This document shows, piece by piece, positions 43,800-55,181 of a DNA stretch of 64,000 bases. How positions within the stretch are numbered: the stretch's first letter is position 1; each line of letters opens with the position of its first letter. The translations under genes and the position numbers were made by a program. A model generated the notes under the pieces. That model was not told the DNA's origin. It searched no databases and saw only the letters and a program-made list of their open reading frames with translations. The stretch is from Siphonodentalium dalli (lineage: Eukaryota; Mollusca; Scaphopoda; Gadilida; Siphonodentaliidae): positions 49,386,911-49,450,910 of the forward strand of contig CP136066.1 in the NCBI GenBank assembly GCA_032622095.1. The letters are read 5' to 3'.

Positions 43800-44716
43800 G
43801 TATTTTTTATATTTTAACTGATCGTTGGGACAATGAAATAAGCATTTCTTGGGGTTCTAACTCTTCGGATCCCTCAAACATATGATTTTACAGAGCACGG
43901 CATAACATTTCACAAAGAGATCACAATTGGGTTTCTAGTCATATTTCAACAAGAAATGAGCAGAACTGTGGAATGTAAGTGAGGCAAACCATAACTAATG
44001 AATGTTCAAACTAATAGGAACAAATATTTTTACTTTGGCTCAAAATGACCACCAAAATGGAAGCCAAAATATGTAAAATTGTAGGTACTGCCCCAGTGTG
44101 CCCTGCAATCGCTGACATGTTGTGGGTGGGTAATAAAATGGGCAATTCTACATTCTATATATTGAATACTAACATGTCTGATGCACTTTGGTTAATTGGT
44201 ACTATTGTAACCAAGATATTATTAAAAAAAATGAATTTTTCTCTTACAAAAAACATTGGCAAAGAATCGCTTTTCAGTTTTATCAAGTAAAATATAAAAA
44301 TATAACTATCTTCGGTATGAACAGTATTGTTGTCTAAGGTGTTCAGTGACCAAATTACTCAAGATGGCTTCCAAAATGGCAACTAAATTGTGAAAAGTAA
44401 TTTTTCACATATATCCGGAACATAGTTCTCTGCTGTTCCGAAAAGGTAGCAATGTGTGACTCACTGTGTCATTATACATGTTACTTAAGTAGTTAAGGAC
44501 TAGTTGAAAGGAAATGGGCAGAACATTGAAACGGAAATGAGAGGGGCCATGATATGTGGCTACACTAGTATCAATCTTTATCAACTATTGTCGGGAAAAT
44601 AGTTTATCATTTCTTCATAACCACCATTGTGCATAAACTCCACCAAGATGTATAACTTTATGACATGACATCTCTATCGATTAGCATGTCATTGAGTTAT
44701 AGTGGAAAGCAATAGC
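43800..44716. other. No gene recognised; AAAATGG-rich stretch
   Basis: An 81-codon plus frame (44045-44290) lacks a recognisable domain. CAAAATGACCACCAAAATGG at 44040 and CAAGATGGCTTCCAAAATGG at about 44362 are related words. Nothing else seen. Confidence 0.4.
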
Positions 44717-44886
44717 CACCCAGTGTACACCTATACAACCCACTCAGCATACTGTCATTTCATATACACATTAACACCACCACCCAAGGTACACCTGTAC
44801 AACCCACTCAGGATGCTGTCACTCCATATACACATAAAAACCTCCACCCAGGGTACACCTGTACAACCCACTCAGCATGCTGTCAC
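44717..44886. repeat. 64-bp tandem repeat, 2.7 units
   Basis: CACCCAGTGTACACCTATAC, CACCCAAGGTACACCTGTAC and CACCCAGGGTACACCTGTAC start at 44717, 44781 and 44845. Each continues AACCCACTCAG..TGCTGTCA. Resembles the degenerate array further right. Confidence 0.9.
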
Positions 44887-45359
44887 TGTCATGGTTACTT
44901 GAATAATATGTAACCTTGTCCCTTATGAACAGAACTGATGGATATGAACAAAATGAATAGCTATCTATAAAAAGGCTCTTATTTTGTCATATAGTCTAAA
45001 CTATAATATTTCAGCCATACCCACTGCACATATGATAAGAGTAATATTGGCCCAGTGCTTGGTATAACCAGTACATACAACAGTACATATACCAGCATAC
45101 TATTTGCACCATGTACATGGTTTGGATACGCCATGCATGCATATTTTGTTGTTTGTTTCTTCATATTTTCATGTATTTAGATATTACTATACTTCAAGTT
45201 GTCATTTTACTATTTAAGTTTCATTTCCAAACAGGGGCGGCAGGAAGACGGTATATTTGGCCATGCCGCTCCTGTACAATATAATCATGTTTATTTATGA
45301 ATATTTCACTGTCAGCTTATGTTTGTAAATATTGTACAAATAAACAATCAATCGATCAC
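44887..45359. other. No gene recognised
   Basis: Between two minisatellite blocks; no frame with identifiable content. Confidence 0.4.
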
Positions 45360-46620
45360 TCCATATACATATAAACACCACACATATGACAATATAGTCG
45401 CTCGCTTGAAAAACATATACGTGTGTATACCTATACATAAAACACACGACTACGAACCGTCAGTAACATTACGGTATACTTCCTACACCTGACACATGAT
45501 AATATCGTCACTCCCTGAATACACATTCACCACATTCATGGTCATCATTGTATACCTATCTACTTCCCTATTTGCCATACAGTCACTCCCGGTATACATA
45601 TTGTCAACACCAATGACCATATAACCACTCAGTATATGCAAATACACTCGCCAAGTCCACAAAGGCACCCCGTGTATTCATATGCACCTCACAATGGCCA
45701 CTCGCTGTATACAATCGCCCTCACAGACATGGGACACCACACAGGCACACACGGTAAACTACTGGACCTGACCCATGATCACATAGTCACTCCGTGTATA
45801 TCTGTTAACAACATTCATGATCAAACAGTCACTACTGGTATACATATTCACCTCACCATTGACCATACCGTAACTCCTTGTATATATATTTGCCCATACA
45901 TATGCGAAATAACCACTCAAGATACAAATATATACCCCACACATCAGGTTTACTCTTACAGCTGACCCAATACCATATAATCACTCCCTGTATACATATT
46001 CACCATTCATGATCATAAAGTCACTCCGTGTACATACATTGGCAATACAGTCACACCCTGTATACCTATTCGCCAAACACATGGCCATATAGCCACTCGA
46101 TATATACATATACACCCCACCATAACCATTGAGTCACTCCAGGTATATATACACATAATGACCATACAACCCTTCCAGATGTACAAACACCCTCACACCG
46201 GCCGCTCATACATGTACCTTCCAGACTTGAATATACACCCCACACTTGGCAATTCAGCCACGACATACATGATCATGCAGCTACTCCCTGTATAGATATA
46301 CATCCACCAATGACAATATACATCCACGACATAATTATATAGATACACACACCGTCCAGTAACACAAGGGCACTCCATGTATACCGACACGCTCGCGAAC
46401 GACCACCCAGATATACCCCAAGGCGTGCATATACACTTATATCGTGAACGACCACCCAGATATACCACAAGGCGTACATATACACTTATATCATGAACGA
46501 CCACCCAGATATATCCCAAGGCGTGCATATACACTTAAATCGTGCCAGTACATGTTGACATAAACACATAGCCATCCAACCACTCCCTATTTATCCATAT
46601 GCACCAGCAATGATCGACCA
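45360..46620. repeat. Degenerate minisatellite belt (CACTCCCTGTATACATATTC-like)
   Basis: More than twenty diverged units of about 45-65 bp built from CATATAGTCACTCCCTGTAT and ACATATTCACC(A)CA. Within it, 46395-46545 is a younger ~50-bp triplication (GAACGACCACCCAGATATA at about 46396, 46446 and 46495). The longer frames here reflect the low stop frequency of the repeat. Confidence 0.85.
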
Positions 46621-46627
46621 GACAACG

Positions 46628-46630
<3 letters not shown>

Positions 46631-46662
<32 letters not shown>

Positions 46663-46673
46663 ATATATATATA
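46631..46673. repeat. (TA)n microsatellite
   Basis: About 20 TA dinucleotides with one interruption (CTATATA). It marks the left border of satellite-related sequence. Confidence 0.95.
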
Positions 46674-46805
46674 GCTAACAACACTAACGACCTTAGGGAG
46701 ACTGTTGAAATAATCCGACCTTAGGGAGACATCTCGATATATCATTTTCTATGCATTTTCATAGCTTCTGTGTGTGGTGAGAGCATTTGGTATTAATCGA
46801 AAAAC
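46674..46805 (-). repeat. Inverted fragment of the satellite monomer at the array edge
   Basis: GCTAACAACACTAACGACCT, TTAGGGAGAC, TGAAATAATCCGACCTTAGG and GGTGAGAGCATTTGGTATTA are the reverse complement of the monomer part running from ATTAATACCAAATGCTCTC to the TCTCCC..AATGTCG motif. It is more diverged than internal monomers. The rest of the array is in the opposite orientation. Confidence 0.8.
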
Positions 46806-46857
46806 CATCAATTATGTCATTTGTGATGACTATTATAATATTTAAAAATATATACCA

Positions 46858-46970
46858 AGTGTCCCCCTAATACCGTCTCCCTAATGTTTGGTCATTTTAC
46901 ATACAACATGAACCATATTAGGGGGACATATACAATAAATACCACTACATGCGGTATTAGGGGGACACAT
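46858..46970. repeat. 113-bp nested palindrome with TGTCCCCCTAATACCG arms
   Basis: Outer arms TGTCCCCCTAATACCG and CGGTATTAGGGGGACA; inner partial arms GTCTCCCTAATGT and CATATTAGGGGGACAT. The CCCTAAT core also occurs in every satellite subrepeat (TCTCCCTAATGTCG), so this may be a relic of the ends of the element from which the satellite arose. Confidence 0.75.
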
Positions 46971-48453
46971 ATTAAAAATCAAAGTTATGGAGATACATAA
47001 TATGTACTTTATATTTTGAAGCCATATTCTTGCAATAGTCTTACGAAATGACTAGATATAATTTAAGATGCTAGCATACGCGAGAAATTTGACCCTCAAT
47101 ACACGAATGCGGGACCTGGTTTAATCTTTGTAAAACGCTATATCAGTACATGGCATTGGTTATAATAATCAAAGGCACGGGCGGCGTTCGCTGCAGAAAT
47201 ATCATATGTATTCAAATCCCAACCAACAGAAGGAATATTAAAAAATATATAATTTTGATCATATGCAAACATAATCAGCGCGTAAATAGTATATTGTCCT
47301 CAATGTGCACTATGGTGGCGTAAAAAGCAGTCTGCTCATGTTACAGAAGTTTTGCTTTTGTTTACACAACACAACGCAAGTATAGTAGTTGACCACACCA
47401 AAATTATATAAACGCTCTTTATTATTTCCATATAAGGAACAAATAACGCTCTTTATGTTTACCATATCCGGATCTAAACAAAAGCAAGGAAACGTAACGA
47501 TTTTTTCCCTTTCTTTACATAATATGCGCAAAACACAACGCAATCATATTGGTTAATCACACAAACATTATATAAACGCTCTTCATTATTTCCATATAAG
47601 AAAAATAGTAACAAACAACGCTCTTTATGCTTACCATATCCGGATCTATACAAAAGTCAGGAAACGTAACGGTTTTTTCCTTTTGTTTGCACAACAAAGT
47701 GAAAACGATTGACAATAACATACTGTTTATGCCATATTTCTGTATGATATATCAACAACTTCTGCCTATATTTTACTATTTCTGTTTATGGCGGTTTTTG
47801 ACGGAGATGAATATTGTAACAGCATACCCACCGCCAAAGACAGCCCGTATCTTTAATATGAGCAATAAAAGATGTTTTTTTATTAATACCAAATGCTCTC
47901 ACCATACCCTGAAGCTGCACGTTGCATGGAAAATGATATATTGAGATGTCTGCCTAAGGTCGGATTATTTCAAGAGTCTCCCGAATGTCGTTTCATGTTG
48001 TTAGGTATATGTATATCATTACATGGTATTGGTTATAATAATTAAAGGCACGGGCGGCGTTCGTTGCAGAACTATTCATATGTGATCAAATCGCCACCAA
48101 CAGATGGAATATTAAAATATATATAGCTTTGTCGAGATGTCTCCCTAAGGTCGGATTATTTCAAGAGTCTCCCTAATGTCGTTAATTTTGTTAGCTATAT
48201 GTATATGTATATCAGTACATGGCATTGGTTATAATAATTAAAGGCACGGGCCGTGTTCGTTGCAGAAATATTAATATGTGGTCAAATCGCCACCAACAGA
48301 TGGAATATTAAAATATGTACAGTTTTGTTCATATGCAAACGTAATCAGCGCGTGAATAGTGTATTGTCCTCAATGTGTACGATGATTGCGTAAACAACAG
48401 CATGCTCGTGTTACAGAAGTTTTGCTTCTGTTTACAAAACACAACGCAATCAT

Positions 48454-48584
48454 ATTGGTTAATCACACAAACATTATATAAACGCTCTTCATTATTTCCA
48501 TATAAGAAAAATAGTGACAAACAACGCTCTTTATGCTTACCATATCCGGATCTATACAAAAGTCAGGAAACGTAACGGTTTTTT
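48454..48584 (+). promoter_or_regulatory. Promoter-like block in the satellite monomer (one example)
   Basis: ATTGG (48454) is followed 21 bp later by TATATAAA (48475), then a CArG-like CCATATAAG at 48498 and, about 104 bp after the TATA word, a run of six T. Spacing resembles an inverted CCAAT plus TATA promoter, or a small Pol III type-3 unit ending at T6. The same block recurs in nearly every monomer, but the T6 is lost in those lacking the 50-bp segment. Purely sequence resemblance. Confidence 0.25.
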
Positions 48585-51243
48585 CCTTTTGTTTGCACAA
48601 CAAAGTGAAAACAATTGACAATAACATACTGTTTATGCCATATTTCTGTATGATATAACAACAACTTCTGCCTATATTTTACTATTTCTGTTTATGGCGG
48701 TTTTTGACGGAGATGAATATTGTAACAGCATACCCACCGCCAAAGACAGCCCGTATCTTTAATATGAGCAATAAAAGATGTTTTTTTTATTAATACCAAA
48801 TGCTCTCACCATACCCTGAAGCTGCACGTTGCATGGAAAATGATATATTGAGATGTCTGCCTAAGGTCGGATTATTTCAAGAGTCTCCCGAATGTCGTTT
48901 CATGTTGTTAGGTATATGTATATCATTACATGGTATTGGTTATAATAATTAAAGGCACGGGCGGCGTTCGTTGCAGAACTATTCATATGTGATCAAATCG
49001 CCACCAACAGATGGAATATTAAAATATATATAGCTTTGTCGAGATGTCTCCCTAAGGTCGGATTATTTCAAGAGTCTCCCTAATGTCGTTAATTTTGTTA
49101 GCTATATGTATATGTATATCAGTACATGGCATTGGTTATAATAATTAAAGGCACGGGCCGTGTTCGTTGCAGAAATATTAATATGTGGTCAAATCGCCAC
49201 CAACAGATGGAATATTAAAATATGTACAGTTTTGTTCATATGCAAACGTAATCAGCGCGTGAATAGTGTATTGTCCTCAATGTGTACGATGATTGCGTAA
49301 ACAACAGCATGCTCGTGTTACAGAAGTGTTGCTTCTGTTTACAAAACACAACGCAATCATATTGGTTAATCACACAAACATTATATAAACGCTCTTCATT
49401 ATTTCCATATAAGAAAAATAGTGACAAACAACGCTCTTTATGCTTACCATATCCGGATCTATACAAAAGTCAGGAAACGTAACGGTTTTTTTCCTTTTGT
49501 TTGCACAACAAAGTGAAAACAATTGACAATAACATACTGTTTATGCCATATTTCTGTATGATATAACAACAACTTCTGCCTATATTTTACTATTTCTGTT
49601 TATGGCGGTTTTTTTAAGGAAATGTATATTTTAACAGCATACCCACCGCCAACAACGCCCGTATCTTTAATATGAGCAATAAAAGATGTTTTTTTATTAA
49701 TACCAAATGCTCTCACCATACCCAGAAGCTGCACGTTGCATGGAAAATGATATATTGAGATGTCTGCCTAAGGTCGGATTATTTCAAGAGTCTCCCGAAT
49801 GTCGTTTCATGTTGTTAGGTATATGTATATCATTACATGGTATTGGTTATCATAATTAAAGGCACGGGCGCTGTTCGTTGCAGAACTATTCATATGTGAT
49901 CAAATCGCCACCAACAGATAGAATATTAAAATATATATAGCTTTGTCGAGATGTCTCCCTAAGGTCGGATTATTTCAAGAGTCTCCCTAATGTCGTTAAT
50001 TTTGTTAGCTATATGTATATGTATATCAGTACATGGCATTGGTTATAATAATTAAAGGCACGGGTGGCGTTCGTTGCAGAACTATTCATATGTGATCAAA
50101 TCGCCACCAACAGATGGAATATTAAAATATATATAGCTTTGTCGAGATGTCTCCCTAAGGTCGGATTATTTCAAGAGTCTCCCTAATGTCGTTGATTTTG
50201 TTAGCTATATGTATATGTATATCAGTACATGGCATTGGTTATAATAATTAAAGGTACGGGCGGTGTTCGTTGCAGAAATATTAATATGTGGTCAAATCGC
50301 CACCAACAGATGGAATATTAAAATATGTACAGTTTTGTTCATATCCAAACGTAATCAGCGCGTGAATAGTGTATTGTCCTCAATGTGTACGATGATTGCG
50401 TAAACAACAGCATGCTCGTGTTACAGAAGTTTTGCTTCTGTTTACATAACACAACGTAATCATATTGGATAATCACACAAACATTATATAAACGCTCTTC
50501 ATTATTTCCATATAAGAAAAATAGTAACAAAGAACGCTCTTTATGCTTACCATATCCGGATCTATACAAAAGTCAGGAAACGTAACGGTTTTTTCCTTTT
50601 GTTTGCACAACAAAGTGAAAACAATTGACAATAACATACTGTTTATGCCATATTTCTGTTTGATATAACAACAGATTCTGCCTATATTTTACTATTTCTG
50701 TGTATGGCGGTTTTTGACGGAGATGAATATTTTAACAGCATACCCACCGCCAACACCGCCCGTATCTATAATATGAGCAATAAAAGATGTTTTTTTATTA
50801 ATACCAAATGCTCTCACCATACCCTGAAGCTGCACGTTGCATGGAAAATGATATATTGAGATGTCTGCCTAAGGTCGGATTATTTCAAGAGTCTCCCGAA
50901 TGTCGTTTCATGTTGTTAGGTATATGTATATCATTACATGGTATTGGTTATAATAATTAAATGCACGTGCGGCGTTCGTTGCAGAACTATTCATATGTGA
51001 TCAAATCGCCACCAACAGATGGAATATTAAAATATATATAGCTTTGTCGAGATGTCTCCCTAAGGTCGGATTATTTCAAGAGTCTCCCTAATGTCGTTAA
51101 TTTTGTTAGCTATATGTATATGTATATGAGTACATGGCATTGGTTATAATAATTAAAGGCACGGGCGGTGTTCGTTGCAGAAATATTAATATGTGGTCAA
51201 ATCGCCACCAACAGATGGAATATTAAAATATGTACAGTTTTGT

Positions 51244-54049
51244 TCATATGCAAACGTAATGAGGGCATGAATAGTGTATTGTCCTCAATGTGTACGATGA
51301 TTGCGTAAACAACAGCATGCTCGTGTTACAGAAGTTTTGCTTCTGTTTACATAACACAACGCAATCATATTGGTTAATCACACAAACATTATATAAACGC
51401 TCTTCATTATTTCCATATAAGAAATATAGTAACAAACAACGCTCTTTATGCTTACCATATCCGGATATATACAAAAGTCAGGAAACGTAACGTACTGTTT
51501 ATGCCATAGTTCTGTATGATATAACAACAAATTCTGCCTATATTTTACTATTTCTGTTTATGGCGGTTTTTGACGGAGCTGAATATTTTAACAGCATACC
51601 CACCGCCAAAGACAGTCCGTATCTTTAATATGAGCAATAAAAGATGTTTTTTTATTAATACCAAATGCTCTCACCATACCCTGAAGCTGCACGTTGCATG
51701 GAAAATGATATATTGAGATGTCTGCCTAAGGTCGGATTATTTCAAGAGTCTCCCGAATGTCGTTTCATGTTGTTAGGTATATGTATATCATTACATGGTA
51801 TTGGTTATAATAATTAAAGGCACGGGCGGCGTTCGTTGCAGAACTATTCATATGTGATCAAATCGCCACCAACAGATGGAATATTAAAATATATATAGCT
51901 TTGTTGAGATGTCTCCCTAAGGTCGGATTATTTCAAGAGTCTCCCTAATGTCGTTAATTTTGTTAGCTATATGTATATGTATATGAGTACATGGCATTGG
52001 TTATAATAATTAAAGGCACGGGCGGTGTTCGTTGCAGAAATATTAATATGTGGTCAAATCGCCACCAACAGATGGAATATTAAAATATGTACAGTTTTGT
52101 TCATATGCAAACGTAATCAGCGCGTGAATAGTGTATTGTCCTCAATGTGTACGATGATTGCGTAAACAACAGCATGCTCGTGTTACAGAAGTTTTGCTTC
52201 TGTTTACAAAACACAACGCAATCATATTGGTTAATCACACAAACATTATATAAACGCTCTTCATTATTTCCATATAAGAACAATAGTAACAAACAACGCT
52301 CTTTATGCTTACCATATCCGGATCTATACAAAAGTCAGGAAACGTAACGGTTTTTTCCTTTTGTTTGCACAACAAAGTGAAAACAAATGACAATAACATA
52401 CTGTTTATGCCATATTTCTGTTTGATATAACAACAGATTCTGCCTATATTTTACTATTTCTGTGTATGGCGGTTTTTGACGGAGATGAATATTTTAACAG
52501 CATACCCACCGCCAACATCTATAATATGAGCAATAAAAGATGTTTTTTTATTAATATCAAATGCTCTCACCATACCCTGAAGCTGCACGTTGCATGGAAA
52601 ATGATATATTGAGATGTCTGCCTAAGGTCGGATTATTTCAAGAGTCTCCCGAATGTCATTTCATGTTGTTAGGTATATGTATATCATTACATGGTATTGG
52701 TTATAATAATTAAAGGCACGTGCGGCGTTCGTTGCATAACTATTCATATGTGATCAAATCGCCACCAACAGATGGAATATTAAAATATATATAGCTTTGT
52801 CGAGATGTCTCCCTAAGGTCGGATTATTTCAAGAGTCTCCCTAATGTCGTTAATTTTGTTAGCTATATGTATATGTATATCAGTACATGGCATTGGTTAT
52901 AATAATTAAAGGCACGGGTGGCGTTCGTTTCAGAACTATTCATATGTGATCAAATCGCCACCAACAGATGGAATATTAAAATATATATAGCTTTGTCGAG
53001 ATGTCTCCCTAAGGTCGGATTATTTCAAGAGTCTCCCTAATGTCGTTAATTTTGTTAGCTATATGTATATGTATATCAGTACATGGCATTGGTTATAATA
53101 ATTAAAGGCACGGGCGGTGTTCGTTGCAGAAATATTAATATGTGGTCAAATCGCCACCAACAGATGGAATATTAAAATATGTACAGTTTTGTTCATATAC
53201 AAACGTAATCAGCGCATGAATAGTGTATTGTCCTCAATGTGTACGATGATTGCGTAAACAACAGCATGCTCGTGTTACAGAATTTTTGCTTCTGTTTACA
53301 TAACACAACGCAAACAAATTGGTTAATCACACAAACATTATATAAACGCTCTTCATTATTTCCATATAAGAAATATAGTAACAAACAACGCTCTTTATGC
53401 TTACCATATCCGGATCTATACAAAAGTCAGGAAACGTAACGTACTGTTTATTCCATAGTTCTGTATGATATAACAACAAATTCTGCCTATATTTTACTAT
53501 TTCTGTTTATGGCGGTTTTTGACGGAAATGAATATTTTAACAGCATACCCACCGCCAAAGACAGCCCGTATCTTTAATATGAGCAATAACAGATGTTTTT
53601 TTATTAATACCAAATGCTCTCACCATACCCAGAAGCTGCACGTTGCATGGAAAATGATATATTGAGATGTCTGCCTAAGGTCGGATTATTTCAAGAGTCT
53701 CCCGAATGTCGTTTCATGTTGTTAGGTATATGTATATCATTACATGGTATTGGTTATAATAATTAAAGTCACGGGCGGCGTTCGTTGCAGAACTATTCAT
53801 ATGTGATCAAATCGCCACCAACAGATGGAATATTAAAATATATATAGCTGTGTCGAGATGTCTCCCTAAGGTCGGATTATTTCAAGAGTCTCCCTAATGT
53901 CGTTAATTTTGTTAGCTATATGTATATGTATATCAGTACATGGCATTGGTTATAATAATTAAAGGCACAGGCCGTGTTCGTTGCAGAAATATTGATATGT
54001 GGTCAAATCGCCACCAACAGATGGAATATTAAAATATGTACAGTTTTGT
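51244..54049. repeat. Higher-order satellite block, copy 1 (2806 bp, three monomers)
   Basis: Monomers of 857, 1092 and 857 bp. This block is repeated at 54050-58106 with shared private variants: CACCGCCAACATCTATAATA, GAATGTCATTTCATG, ACGCAAACAAATTGG, GCAATAACAGATG, TAAAGTCACGGGC and ATATAGCTGTGTCG. It keeps the uninterrupted GCCTAAGGTCGG at 51724, the empty site for the transposon found in copy 2. Confidence 0.9.
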
Positions 54050-54639
54050 TCATATGCAAACGTAATGAGGGCATGAATAGTGTATTGTCCTCAATGTGTA
54101 CGATGATTGCGTAAACAACAGCATGCTCGTGTTACAGAAGTTTTGCTTCTGTTTACATAACACAACGCAATCATATTGGTTAATCACACAAACATTATAT
54201 AAACGCTCTTCATTATTTCCATATAAGAAATATAGTAACAAACAACGCTCTTTATGCTTACCATATCCGGATATATACAAAAGTCAGGAAACGTAACGTA
54301 CTGTTTATGCCATAGTTCTGTATGATATAACAACAAATTCTGCCTATATTTTACTATTTCTGTTTATGGCGGTTTTTGACGGAGCTGAATATTTTAACAT
54401 CATACCCACCGCCAAAGACAGTCCGTATCTTTAATATGAGCAATAAAAGATGTTTTTTTATTAATACCAAATGCTCTCACCATACCCTGAAGCTGCACGT
54501 TGCATGGAAAATGATATATTGAGATGTCTGCCTAAGGGTGGATACACACATGCATGTAATCTCTGTAATTATCGTGTATTTGGCGTTTTACATGGATCAT
54601 ACAGACCATGTAATATGTGTCCGTTGACAACCCAATCAT

Positions 54640-55155
54640 TGCGGCTATGTTTGACCACAGTGAGCCAAGCTCTGAGCGTGCAGAGAACCGTTGACTGAAC
54701 GAAGTCGTCAGGCCGCTTAGAATAATTGTTCGCGCGATAACCCAAATGTTGGACTTTCTGTTTAAATCATTGTCAACATATCTTGAAAAGCCCACAAGAA
54801 AAACTCGATTCCACCATCAGGAAACATTCAGACGCATTCATGCAGGCCCAAATTACTTCAGATATTCCTTCTTCCCTGCCACTGCAATTCTCTGGAATAA
54901 CCTAAACCCTGACCTGGTCACACTCTCAGACCCTGACATGATCAGAAAGGGTGTGTACCAGCATATCAAATAATTGGCTCAAATTATCATTCTTTTAACC
55001 TAGTGTTTTTAACTGTTTTTATCTCTCTTCTGTAACATAAAACCTATAAACTTTATTCTCCTATCTCACTGTCATCTCCTTTCTGAACAAACGCTACCTC
55101 TATTCTGCACAGACGCGCACTGGATATAATACTCGATAAGGGGGTCTCCAGTAAC
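54640..55155 (+). pseudogene. 3' fragment of a LINE (C-terminal coding part plus tail) inside the transposon
   Basis: The frame at about 54746-54973 encodes FRRIHAGPNYFRYSFFPATA, then ILWNNLNPDLVTLSDPDM and a stop. This S-F-F-P-x-T-x-x-x-W-N-N-L-P type motif is the standard C-terminal segment downstream of the reverse transcriptase in many LINEs. The following ~190 bp have no coding potential and end at about 55155 in a GATA microsatellite, the kind of tail used by some CR1/L2-type elements. The reverse transcriptase itself is absent. The family differs from the LINE at 40114. Confidence 0.7.
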
Positions 55156-55157
55156 GA

Positions 55158-55181
55158 TAGATAGATAGATAGATAGATAGT
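55158..55181. repeat. (GATA)n microsatellite at the LINE tail
   Basis: Six GATA units following GTCTCCAGTAAC. It probably originated as the 3' tail of the LINE fragment. Right of it, 55205-55325 has degenerate repeats of CCCAGGGGCTATGAT-like words. Confidence 0.85.

Noticed and set aside
45636-46534. Frames of 105-113 codons
   Set aside because: They are generated by the degenerate minisatellite, with no start context or domain.
46631-46673. Telomere or origin-like sequence at the satellite border
   Set aside because: Only a TA microsatellite; no TTAGGG-type tandem repeat occurs.
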